From Bordetella genomosp. 9 (GTDB lineage: Bacteria > Pseudomonadota > Gammaproteobacteria > Burkholderiales > Burkholderiaceae_B), in assembly GCF_002261425.1 (NCBI RefSeq), contig NZ_NEVJ01000003.1, positions 1,240,001 to 1,304,000 on the forward strand: a DNA stretch of 64,000 nucleotides. The letters run 5' to 3'. Under the pieces are notes generated by a model. The model worked only from the letters and a program-made list of their open reading frames with translations. It was not told where the DNA came from and did not search any database. A program made the translations under genes and the position numbers. This document shows positions 39,570 to 47,865 of this stretch, piece after piece; within the stretch, counting starts at the first letter, position 1; each line of letters opens with the position of its first letter.

Positions 39570-40654
39570 GCCTGGCCTCCCTGTGGCTGGCGGCTGAGTT
39601 CACGCTTGCGCACCGAAGACGGCCACAAGCCGGCGGGCCGGAACAGCATCACGCACACCATGGCCAGGCCGAACAGCAGCATGCGGATGGCTTCCGGATC
39701 GACGACCACGCCGCCGAAAATCGCCTGCTGGGCCGGCACGATGACGGCGCGCAGGAATTCCGGAAACACGGCCAGGATGACCGAACCCAGGATGACGCCG
39801 GGGATATGCCCCATCCCGCCCAGCACCACCATGCACAGCACCGAAATCGACTCGGTCAGGCTGAAGCTTTCGGGACTGACGAAGCCCTGCATCGACGCAA
39901 ACAAGGCGCCGGCCACGCCACCGAACGACGCGCCCATGGCAAAGGCCAGCAGCTTGATGTTGCGCGTATTGATCCCCATGGCCTTGGCCGCGACTTCATC
40001 TTCGCGTATGGCTTCCCATGCGCGGCCGATGCGCGAGTTCTGCAGCCTCAGGCATACGAAAATGATCAACAGGGTCAGCAGGAGCAGCAGGTAATAGTAC
40101 TTTTCCGGCCCGGTCACACGTATGCCGAACAAGGTTTCGGTGCGGTTGAAGGCAAAGCCCGCCACGCGGAAAGGATCGATGCGGTTGACGCCTTGCGGAC
40201 CGTTGGTGATATTGATCGGCGCGTTCAGGTTGTTCAGGAACACGCGGATGATTTCACCGAAGCCCAGCGTGACGATGGCAAGGTAGTCCCCCCGCAACTT
40301 GAGGGTGGGCGCACCGAGCATCACGCCGAACAGGCAGGCCAGCGCCACGCTCAGCGGCAGGATCGCCCAGAACGGCAGATGCAGGCCGAAGTGCGGCGAC
40401 GCCAGCAGGGCCCAGGTATAGGCGCCCACGGCATAGAAGGCGATGTAACCCAGGTCCAGCAGGCCCGCGAAGCCGACCACGATGTTCAGGCCCAGCGAAA
40501 GCATCACATACAGCAACGCGAAGTTCAGTATGCGCACCCAGCTCTGGCCGGCCATGCCCAGTACGAAGGGCAGCACGGCCAGCGCGATCGCGACGACCGC
40601 CATACCCATCCATGCGGCCGGCGATATGCGGCCGCGTGTAGCGATACTTGTCAT
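39566..40654 (-). CDS. livM: Branched-chain amino acid ABC transporter permease LivM
   Basis: Membrane channel subunit, 362 aa, with 9-10 hydrophobic segments. It has the family patterns LNIVVGFAGLLDLGYIAF and GRAWEAIREDEVAAKAMGI, the latter being the cytoplasmic loop that contacts the ATPase. It is slightly longer than the minimal permease at the N-terminus. It overlaps livH and livG by ATGA. Confidence 0.95.
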   Translation of the reverse strand: MTSIATRGRISPAAWMGMAVVAIALAVLPFVLGMAGQSWVRILNFALLYVMLSLGLNIVVGFAGLLDLGYIAFYAVGAYTWALLASPHFGLHLPFWAILPLSVALACLFGVMLGAPTLKLRGDYLAIVTLGFGEIIRVFLNNLNAPINITNGPQGVNRIDPFRVAGFAFNRTETLFGIRVTGPEKYYYLLLLLTLLIIFVCLRLQNSRIGRAWEAIREDEVAAKAMGINTRNIKLLAFAMGASFGGVAGALFASMQGFVSPESFSLTESISVLCMVVLGGMGHIPGVILGSVILAVFPEFLRAVIVPAQQAIFGGVVVDPEAIRMLLFGLAMVCVMLFRPAGLWPSSVRKRELSRQPQGGQA

Positions 40655-41580
40655 GCGCGATCTCCCACGCGTTCGCCCAACAAACCGGAGGGACGGAAAA
40701 TCAGCACCAGCACCAGCACCAGGAAAGCGAACACGTCCTGGTAGTTGCTACCCATGAAGCCGCCGGTCAGGTCGCCGATGTATCCGGCGCCCAGCGCTTC
40801 TATCACGCCCAGCAATATGCCGCCGAACATGGCGCCCGCCAGATTGCCGATGCCACCCAGCACGGCCGCCGTGAAGGCCTTCAGGCCCAGCATGAAGCCC
40901 ATCGTATAGTGCGCCACGCCGTAATAGGTGGTGACCATCATCCCGGCCACCGCCGCCAGCGCGGAGCCGATCAGGAAGGCCGCGGAAATGACCGTATTGA
41001 TGTTCACGCCCATCAGGCCCGCGACTTCGCGGTTCTGCGCGGTGGCGCGCATGGCGGTGCCCAGCCGGGTCTTGTGCACGAGTAGCAGCAGCCCGGCCAT
41101 CATCAGCGCGGCGATGACGATGATGGCGATCTGCAGCGTGCTGATGCGCGCGCCGTCGATCTGGAAGACATGCGGTTCGAGTATCTGCGGGAAATGCGCG
41201 TAGTCGCGGCCCCACACCATCATGGCCACGTTCTGCAGGATGATCGATATGCCGATGGCCGTGATCAGGGCCGCCAGCCGCGGCGCGCGCCGCAAGGGGC
41301 GGTAGGCGACTCTTTCCGCCAGCCAGCCCAGGCCCATGCAGATCGGTACCGCGCAGATCACGCCCGCGCCCAATATCAGCCACGGCGACATCGCGGGATG
41401 GGCGCCGACGAGCGCCAGGGCCACGGAAGTCGCCACCATGGCGCCCACCATGACCACGTCGCCATGCGCGAAATTGATCAGGCCGACAATGCCATACACC
41501 ATGGTATAGCCCAGCGCGACCAGGGCATAGACGCTACCCTGGGTCAGGCCGTTGATAAGTTGCTGTATGAAGATATCCAT
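40651..41580 (-). CDS. livH: Branched-chain amino acid ABC transporter permease LivH
   Basis: Partner channel subunit, 309 aa, with about eight membrane helices. Typical stretches are QQLINGLTQGSVYALVALGY, GLINFAHGDVVM and the coupling loop GTAMRATAQNREVAGLMGV. Its start lies 102 bases after the binding-protein gene, across two strong hairpins; the rest of the operon follows with overlaps only. Confidence 0.95.
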   Translation of the reverse strand: MDIFIQQLINGLTQGSVYALVALGYTMVYGIVGLINFAHGDVVMVGAMVATSVALALVGAHPAMSPWLILGAGVICAVPICMGLGWLAERVAYRPLRRAPRLAALITAIGISIILQNVAMMVWGRDYAHFPQILEPHVFQIDGARISTLQIAIIVIAALMMAGLLLLVHKTRLGTAMRATAQNREVAGLMGVNINTVISAAFLIGSALAAVAGMMVTTYYGVAHYTMGFMLGLKAFTAAVLGGIGNLAGAMFGGILLGVIEALGAGYIGDLTGGFMGSNYQDVFAFLVLVLVLIFRPSGLLGERVGDRA

Positions 41581-41633
41581 GGAATGCCAGGTGAAACATG
41601 AATCGCGCGGACGGGAGACGCCGCGCCTGGTAC

Positions 41634-41676
41634 GCCCCGCGAAGGCGGGGCCGGGCCCGGCGTCGCGCCGGACCCG
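41634..41676 (-). terminator. Double hairpin between livK and livH
   Basis: Stem 1 pairs GCCCCGC (41634-41640) with GCGGGGC (41645-41651). Stem 2 pairs 41652-41662 with 41666-41676 around a 3-base loop; its one mismatch becomes a G-U pair in the minus-strand RNA. Neither has a U-tract. The likely role is to protect the livK mRNA end and lower downstream expression, as intercistronic hairpins do in other binding-protein operons. Confidence 0.5.
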
Positions 41677-41682
41677 GGCGCT

Positions 41683-42837
41683 TTATTGCGCCTGGCTCAC
41701 CATGGTCTTGACCATTTCCCACTTGCCGTTCTTGACCTGATAGACGGTCACGGACACTTCCTTGAGATCGCCCTTGGCGTCGTAGGCAATGTTCTGGCTG
41801 GTGGCGCCGCTGCGGTGCAGCTTGCGCAACATGGGCAGGTACTTCTGCGGTTCGGCGGAGTTGGCTTGCTCCATGGCCGTGATCATGTTCCACGCGCCAT
41901 CGTAGGCATAAGGTGCGTAGACGCCGGGATCATCCTTGAAGCGGGCCTTGTAGGCCGCGGCGAAGGCCTTGCCGGCGGCCATCTGTTCAAGCGGGACGCC
42001 CGCCAGAGACGCATAAGTGCCTTCCGCCGCATCGCCGGCGAGCTTCAGGAAGGTTTCGCTGCGCGTCATTTCGCCGGACACGAAGGGCATCTTCATGCCC
42101 AGGGTCGCCATCTGGCGCTTCATCGGGCCGGACTGGGCATCCAGCCCGCCGAAAAAGATCGCATCCGGCGCGACGCCCTTGATATTGGTCAGGATGGACG
42201 TGAAGTCGTTGGCCTTGTCCGTGGTGTATTCGCGACGGATGACCTGGCCTCCCGCGGCTTTCACCGCCTTGTCGACCTGATCCGCCAGGCCTTGCCCATA
42301 GGAAGTGCGGTCATCGATGATGGCGATCTTCTTGGCATGCAGATCCTTGACCATGAATTCGCCAACGGCGGCACCCTGCTGCGTGTCGCTGGTCATCATG
42401 CGGAAGGTGTTGTCGTAGCCCTGGTTCGTGTATTCCGGGGCGGTGCCCATGGCGATCTGCACCAGGCCGGCATCATGGTAGACCTGCGACGCGGGGATGG
42501 TGGTGCCGGAATTGAAATGTCCGAGCACGCCATCGACGCCTTCGTCGACCAGCTGCTGGGCCACCGTGACGGCGGTGCGCGGGTCGGCCTGGTCATCCTT
42601 GGAAATGAGCACGAACTTGGCGGTCTTGCCGTCGAGCTTGATGCCCTTCTTGTTGGCTTCCTCAATGGCCAGGACCAGGCCATTCTGCATGTCCTGGCCG
42701 TAGTGCGCCTGTGGGCCCGTCAGCGGGCCGGCATAGCCCAGCTTGACCTCCTGGTCCGCCGCGTGCGCGGCGCCGGCCACGCAAAATCCAGCGGCGACAG
42801 CCACGGCGAGCGAACGTATCGTTGTCTTGAAGCCCAT
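41683..42837 (-). CDS. livK: Branched-chain amino acid ABC transporter substrate-binding protein
   Basis: Periplasmic binding protein of the HAAT family (Leu/Ile/Val and related ligands; exact ligand unknown). It is 384 aa with a Sec signal peptide (SLAVAVAAGFCVAGAAHA, cleavage before ADQEV). The ligand region includes GPLTGPQAHYG and DDQADPRTA. Two adjacent ATGs exist. The second (42837) is chosen because AGGAGG is 5 bases from it and only 2 from the first. It heads the livKHMGF operon. Confidence 0.92.
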   Translation of the reverse strand: MGFKTTIRSLAVAVAAGFCVAGAAHAADQEVKLGYAGPLTGPQAHYGQDMQNGLVLAIEEANKKGIKLDGKTAKFVLISKDDQADPRTAVTVAQQLVDEGVDGVLGHFNSGTTIPASQVYHDAGLVQIAMGTAPEYTNQGYDNTFRMMTSDTQQGAAVGEFMVKDLHAKKIAIIDDRTSYGQGLADQVDKAVKAAGGQVIRREYTTDKANDFTSILTNIKGVAPDAIFFGGLDAQSGPMKRQMATLGMKMPFVSGEMTRSETFLKLAGDAAEGTYASLAGVPLEQMAAGKAFAAAYKARFKDDPGVYAPYAYDGAWNMITAMEQANSAEPQKYLPMLRKLHRSGATSQNIAYDAKGDLKEVSVTVYQVKNGKWEMVKTMVSQAQ

Positions 42838-43148
42838 CATTTCCTCCTCGTAGGATAAGGCTCAGAGATCGGGCGGGAGGTCTTCCCGCCGTCCTTGCAG
42901 GCATGATTCGCGGATGACGCGACCCGTACCTTTTAGTATTTATTTGCCCATGGCAGGGGATTTTCGATGGCGCCACGTATGGCAGGTATTGGCGATTACC
43001 CTCCCCGTGCTTGCCGAAAATCCCCGTCGCGCGGCATCCGGAAGCATATGCCAAGTAAAGCGCCGGTGTGTCTCATCGATACACTGATGAAACACACCGG
43101 CGCTTTCGTTTTTTCAACGCGTCGCCCGCCCTGGGCGTTGAAATTACC
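42838..43148. other. 311-base intergenic region between livK and putA
   Basis: No gene is supported here. It holds the livK leader with a 7-bp hairpin GGCGGGA/TCCCGCC (42872-42878 with 42884-42890), an AT-richer stretch (42934-42952) that may be the livK promoter area, and a strong terminator-like hairpin at 43057-43106. No -35/-10 pair is convincing enough to call. Confidence 0.5.
43057..43112 (+). terminator. Strong intrinsic terminator in the livK-putA gap
   Basis: A perfect 15-bp stem (43057-43071 with 43092-43106) carries an extra inner TCATC/GATGA pairing, and TCGTTTTTT follows on the plus strand. It lies 42 bases beyond the putA stop. On the minus strand it is followed only by a weak TTTACTT run. 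It probably ends putA transcripts, but its T-tract is oriented better for a plus-strand RNA. Confidence 0.75.
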
Positions 43149-46100
43149 TCACCCTATGGTCATCAGGCTGGCATTTCCGCCCGCCGCGGCCGTGTTGACG
43201 CTGATGGAGCGCTCGGCCAGCAAGCGGTCCAGCACATAGGATTGCCCCTGCGCCACCGCGTCGGACGACAGGCCTTGCACGGAGACGATGGGCCCTGGCC
43301 GCGTAGCCACGCGAGCGGAGAGCACGCGCAGCGCGTCGCTGTCGCCTTCGAACAGCACGGCCTGGTAGTCCGCGCTTTCGACGTCTTCGTCACGCATGAA
43401 AGCCACACCCTCACGCTGCGCGGGCGGCAGGCTCTGGGCGTGCTGGCGCGCCACGTCGTTGTCGGCGTACAGCACACGGTTGCCGGTGGCCTGCGCCGCA
43501 GCCCACTGCGCGCGCGCGCCCTGTTCCGACGCCGCGACGCACAGCACGGTGCCGCGCGGCTCCAGGCGATAGGTATTCGCTTCGCCGGTGGGCCCGGGCA
43601 GCGTCAGGACCACGGGCATCGCCGACGCGCCGCCCGCCACGGGCAGCCCGGCCGGCCGCACGGACAGCAGACGGTACAGGTACAGCGGTCCGCCGGCCTT
43701 GGGCCCGGTGCCGGACAAGCCTTCCCCGCCGAAGGGCTGCACGCCGACCACGGCGCCCACGATATTGCGGTTCACGTACATATTGCCCGCATGAATGCGG
43801 GAGGTCACATGGCCGATCGTTTCGTCGATGCGGGTATGCACGCCGAAGGTCAGCCCGTAGCCGGTGGCATTGATGTCGTCCAGCAGGCGGTCCAGCTGGT
43901 CGCGCTTGTAGCGCACCACGTGCAGCACCGGGCCGAAGACTTCGCGCTTGAGTTCGCGGACACTGCCGATTTCGATCAGCGTCGGCGCGACGAAGGTACC
44001 GTTGCGGCACGTCGCCGGCAGCGGCAGCTGCGTGATCGTCTTGCCAGCATTGCGCATGGCGTCGATGTGACGCTGTATGCCTTCGCGCGCCTCGCCGTCG
44101 ATGACCGGGCCGATATCCGTCGACAGATGGTCGGGGTTGCCGACCCGCAATTCGGCCATCGCCCCGCGCAGCATTTCCAGCACGCGGTCGGCGCTGTCCT
44201 CCTGCACGCACAGCACGCGCAGCGCCGAGCAGCGCTGGCCCGCCGAGTCGAAAGCGGAGCCCAGGACGTCGTACACGACCTGTTCGGTCAAGGCGGAGGA
44301 ATCCACCACCATGGCGTTCTGGCCACCGGTTTCCGCGATCAGCGGGATGGTGTTACCCGCGTCATCCAGGCGTTCGGCCAGGCTGCGCGAAATCAGCCGC
44401 GCGACGTCGGTGGAGCCGGTGAACAGCACGCCGCGGATGTCCGGGCTGGCGACCAGCGCCGCGCCCACGGTTTCGCCGCGACCGGGCAACAACTGCACGG
44501 CGTCTTCATGCACGCCGGCCGCGCGCAGGATGGCGATGGCCTGCGCCGCGATCAGCGGCGTCTGTTCCGCCGGCTTCGCGATGACCGCATTGCCCGCCGC
44601 CAGCGCGGCCGCAACCTGGCCGGTGAAGATGGCGAGCGGGAAATTCCACGGACTGATGCACAGGACCGGTCCCAGCGGCCGATGGGTCGCATTGTCGAAT
44701 TCGCGCTCGGCCTGTTCGGCGTAATAGCGCAGGAAGTCGACCGCCTCGCGCACCTCCGCGATGGCATTGGGCAGGGACTTGCCGGCTTCGCGCACGATCA
44801 GTCCCAGCAGCATCTGCATCTGCTCTTCCAGCATCTGCGCGGCGCGGCGCAGGCAAAGCGCGCGTTCGGCGACTGGCGTGGATTGCCAGATCGAGGCCCC
44901 CTGCCCCGCGCGGCGCAAGGCTTCCTGCGTTTCCGCTTCGGATGCCTCGATGACGTGTCCCACGACGTCCCGGTGGTCCGACGGGTTGCGCACGGGCATG
45001 GCGCGCGCCTCGTCCCAGGCGATCGCGCCCACGGTCGGGTGCGCCCGCCATGCGGTCGCGGTGCTCGACAGCAAGGCCGCCGACAAGGACGCCAGGCGGT
45101 GTTCGTTGCTCAGGTCCAGCCCTTGGGAATTGGCGCGGGCGCCGGCGCGCACGCTGCCATAGAGTTCGCGCGGCAGCGGAATCTTTTCGTGCGGCGCGCC
45201 CAGCGGCACGATGGCCGACGCGGCGGCCACCGGGTCTTCGATCAATTCGTCGATGGATATGCTTTCGTCGCCTATGCGGTTCACGAAGGACGTGTTGGCG
45301 CCGTTTTCCAGCAGCCGCCGCACCAGATAGGCCAGCAGCGTTTCATGGGTGCCGACCGGCGCATAGATGCGGCAGGGCCGGTTCAACTTGCCTTGCGCCA
45401 CCGGGCCGACGACTTCTTCGTAAAGCGATTCGCCCATGCCATGCAGGCACTGGAACTCGTATTGGCCGGGATAGTAATTCTGGCCGGCGAGTTGATAGAT
45501 GGCCGCCAGCGTGTACGCGTTGTGCGTGGCGAACTGCGGGAACACCGCTTCCGGCGCGGCGAGCAGCTTGCGCGCGCATGCCAGGTAGGCGACGTCCGTA
45601 TAGATCTTGCGCGTATAGACGGGATAGCCTTCCAGGCCATCGACCTGCGCCCGCTTGATTTCGCTGTCCCAGTAGGCGCCCTTCACCAGGCGCACCATCA
45701 GGCGATGCCGGCTGCGCCGCGCCAGGTCCACCACGTAGTCGATCACGAAGGGCGCGCGCTTCTGATAGGCCTGGATCACGAAACCGATGCCGTTCCAGCC
45801 TTCCAGTTCCGGATCGAAGCAAAGCGCTTCCAGCAGGTCCAGAGAGATCTCCAGGCGATCGGCTTCTTCGGCGTCGATGTTCAGGCCGATGTCGTAGCCC
45901 CTGGCCAGGCGCGTCAGCGAGCGCACGCGCGGCAGCAGTTCGGCCATGACCCGATCGCGCTGCGCCCGCGAATAGCGCGGGTGCAAGGCGGACAGCTTGA
46001 TCGATATGCCGGGCCCCTGGTAGATCCCGCGGCCCGCGGCGGCCTTGCCGATGGCATGGATGGCCTGTTCGTAGGAAACATAGTAGCGATCCGCGTCGGC

Positions 46101-46961
46101 CGACGTGGTGGCCGCTTCGCCCAGCATGTCGTACGAGTAGCTGAAGCCCTTGGCTTCCATCTTGCGATTGTTGGCCAGGGCTTCCGAAATGGTCTGGCCG
46201 GAGACGAATTGCTCGCCCATCATGCGCATGGCGATGTTCACGCCCTTGCGGATCAGGGGCTCGCCACCCTTGCCGATCAGGCGCGTCAATGCGCGCGACA
46301 GCGACTGTTCGCTGTTGACGGCCACCAGCTTGCCGGTCAGCATCAATCCCCAGGTCGCCGCGTTGACGAACAGCGACGGCGATTCGCCGACATGGGACCG
46401 CCAATCTCCGCGGGCCACCTTGTCGCGTATCAATGCGTCCCGGGTGGCGCGATCGGGAATACGCAGCAGGGCTTCGGCCAGGCACATCAGGGCCACGCCT
46501 TCCTGGCTGGAAAGAGAGAATTCCTGGATCAGTCCTTCCACCCCGCCGCCCGTGCGCTTGTCGCGCAGGGACTGCACCAGCCCGGCGGCCATCGCATGGA
46601 TTTTTTCGGGGTGCGGCATACGGGCCTGCCCCAGCAAGAGCGGCACGCATTCCGGCTCGGGACGGCGATAGGCCGCGGTGATGGCGGCGCGCAGCACCGA
46701 CTGCGACTGCACGTCCTGCCCGAATTCGAAAAACGGCGGTACCTGGGCGAGCGGTTGCAGCTCCGCTTCTTCGACTGTGGTGTCGGTGCCGGTGAAATGC
46801 GCGATTTCCGCGGGAAGCTGGCCGCGCTCGATCTTCTCGAGGTAAGCCACGATGGCCTGCTTGTGCAGCCAATGGGGAGTGCATTTCAATTTGGCGGCGG
46901 CGTCTTTCAGACGGTCGCGCAGCGCTTCGTCTACCTTGACGCCCAGAGTGGTGGTGCCCAT
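43149..46961 (-). CDS. putA: Trifunctional proline utilisation protein PutA
   Basis: Oxidises proline to glutamate in two steps at the membrane and represses its own gene. It is 1270 aa. Residues 1-47 form the ribbon-helix-helix DNA-binding domain (TTLGVKVDEALRDRL). The FAD proline dehydrogenase barrel follows (MVRLVKGAYWDSEIKRA, YEFQCLHGMGE). The P5C dehydrogenase domain carries FTGSTDVARL, ETGGQNAMVVD and nucleophile Cys911 in GQRCSALR. A C-terminal vestigial domain closes the protein. The ATG at 46961 gives MGTTTLGVKV; the frame is open 16 codons further but without similarity. A promoter with a TTGCAA core in its spacer lies upstream. No putP transporter gene is adjacent. Confidence 0.97.
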   Translation of the reverse strand: MGTTTLGVKVDEALRDRLKDAAAKLKCTPHWLHKQAIVAYLEKIERGQLPAEIAHFTGTDTTVEEAELQPLAQVPPFFEFGQDVQSQSVLRAAITAAYRRPEPECVPLLLGQARMPHPEKIHAMAAGLVQSLRDKRTGGGVEGLIQEFSLSSQEGVALMCLAEALLRIPDRATRDALIRDKVARGDWRSHVGESPSLFVNAATWGLMLTGKLVAVNSEQSLSRALTRLIGKGGEPLIRKGVNIAMRMMGEQFVSGQTISEALANNRKMEAKGFSYSYDMLGEAATTSADADRYYVSYEQAIHAIGKAAAGRGIYQGPGISIKLSALHPRYSRAQRDRVMAELLPRVRSLTRLARGYDIGLNIDAEEADRLEISLDLLEALCFDPELEGWNGIGFVIQAYQKRAPFVIDYVVDLARRSRHRLMVRLVKGAYWDSEIKRAQVDGLEGYPVYTRKIYTDVAYLACARKLLAAPEAVFPQFATHNAYTLAAIYQLAGQNYYPGQYEFQCLHGMGESLYEEVVGPVAQGKLNRPCRIYAPVGTHETLLAYLVRRLLENGANTSFVNRIGDESISIDELIEDPVAAASAIVPLGAPHEKIPLPRELYGSVRAGARANSQGLDLSNEHRLASLSAALLSSTATAWRAHPTVGAIAWDEARAMPVRNPSDHRDVVGHVIEASEAETQEALRRAGQGASIWQSTPVAERALCLRRAAQMLEEQMQMLLGLIVREAGKSLPNAIAEVREAVDFLRYYAEQAEREFDNATHRPLGPVLCISPWNFPLAIFTGQVAAALAAGNAVIAKPAEQTPLIAAQAIAILRAAGVHEDAVQLLPGRGETVGAALVASPDIRGVLFTGSTDVARLISRSLAERLDDAGNTIPLIAETGGQNAMVVDSSALTEQVVYDVLGSAFDSAGQRCSALRVLCVQEDSADRVLEMLRGAMAELRVGNPDHLSTDIGPVIDGEAREGIQRHIDAMRNAGKTITQLPLPATCRNGTFVAPTLIEIGSVRELKREVFGPVLHVVRYKRDQLDRLLDDINATGYGLTFGVHTRIDETIGHVTSRIHAGNMYVNRNIVGAVVGVQPFGGEGLSGTGPKAGGPLYLYRLLSVRPAGLPVAGGASAMPVVLTLPGPTGEANTYRLEPRGTVLCVAASEQGARAQWAAAQATGNRVLYADNDVARQHAQSLPPAQREGVAFMRDEDVESADYQAVLFEGDSDALRVLSARVATRPGPIVSVQGLSSDAVAQGQSYVLDRLLAERSISVNTAAAGGNASLMTIG

Positions 46962-47071
46962 GCTGCTTGGTACTCGCTGTTGGAATATAGGAACCTGCCG
47001 CCGCCCCACGGGGACGGAACACGGCTTGCCCGGGCTCGATGCCGGCCCGGGTTCACCGCGATCATAGGCGG

Positions 47072-47099
47072 GTTATACCTTTGCAAGTATTAAGGTTAA
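47072..47099 (-). promoter_or_regulatory. Predicted putA promoter with possible PutA operator
   Basis: Minus-strand TTAACC (47094-47099) and TATAAC (47072-47077) are 16 bases apart, 4 of 6 and 5 of 6 to consensus. The spacer contains TTGCAA (47081-47086). E. coli PutA binds GTTGCA elements, so this partial match is a candidate autoregulatory site. It is 110 bases before the start codon. Confidence 0.4.
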
Positions 47100-47214
47100 C
47101 CCCTAGATTCCACTAGCTTTCCTATTGGAGCGGCGGGCGGGTCCGCCGCCGTGCGCGGCCTGGCGCCGCGCCTCCGTCCGCTCAGCGCTCAGGGCCTCGC
47201 GGCGCAGGGCCGTC

Positions 47215-47865
47215 TCAGGCGTTCGTGCAACCCTGCAGCTGCACGGCGGCATCGGCCGCGGTCGCCTGCGCGCCGCCGGACCGGATCGCGCTGGCGATGG
47301 TCGCCGCCAGCGCCACGGTGGCCTTTTGCTGCGCGGCCACGGCATTGCCGGGTGACGACCCGCCGAGCGGCATGCGGATCACGCTGCGGCACAGCAGCCC
47401 GCGTCCCTGCAGGTTCACGGGACGCACCCGCCAGGTGGCATCCAGCACCGCGGATCCGCCAGCGGCGGCGTCAAAGCGCTGTACGTCCACCTGGACCCGC
47501 CACATGGCGGCGTCGCTGGGCGCACTGAGGGTCTGCACGTCCAGCACGCCCAGGTCCCGCACCAGGTTGTACGAGAGCGCGCCGCGTATTTCGTCCGGCA
47601 AGGGCGCCGTCCAACGATCCGAGTAATACGCCGACACCGCGCCATCGGATTGCCGCATCATGATCTGCGGCTGGTCGGCCTGCGACGGGACCGTCACGGG
47701 CAGGACTTCCAGCAGATATGGCGGCTGGCCATCGCGCGGCGCCTGCGCGGCCGCGGTCTCGGGCGTCAGCAGCGTGTAGTAATTCACCGGCGGCGACGCG
47801 GCGCACCCGGCCAGCGCCGCCGCGATCAGGGTGGGTGCGAGCAAAAGTCCAAAGGCGCGATTCAT
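47215..47865 (-). CDS. pqiC: Outer-membrane-type lipoprotein PqiC
   Basis: Lipoprotein of the PqiABC lipid-transport machine that links the inner membrane to the outer membrane. It is 216 aa with a signal peptide ending in the lipobox LAGC, so it needs LspA. The mature part has the family start YYTLLTP and a mixed alpha/beta PqiC fold. It overlaps pqiB by 4 bases (ATGA) and is the last gene of the set. Confidence 0.88.
   Translation of the reverse strand: MNRAFGLLLAPTLIAAALAGCAASPPVNYYTLLTPETAAAQAPRDGQPPYLLEVLPVTVPSQADQPQIMMRQSDGAVSAYYSDRWTAPLPDEIRGALSYNLVRDLGVLDVQTLSAPSDAAMWRVQVDVQRFDAAAGGSAVLDATWRVRPVNLQGRGLLCRSVIRMPLGGSSPGNAVAAQQKATVALAATIASAIRSGGAQATAADAAVQLQGCTNA

Noticed and set aside
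43068..47093. Open frame of 1341 codons on the plus strand opposite putA
   Set aside because: Its composition is typical of an antisense frame and it covers putA end to end; no motif is visible.
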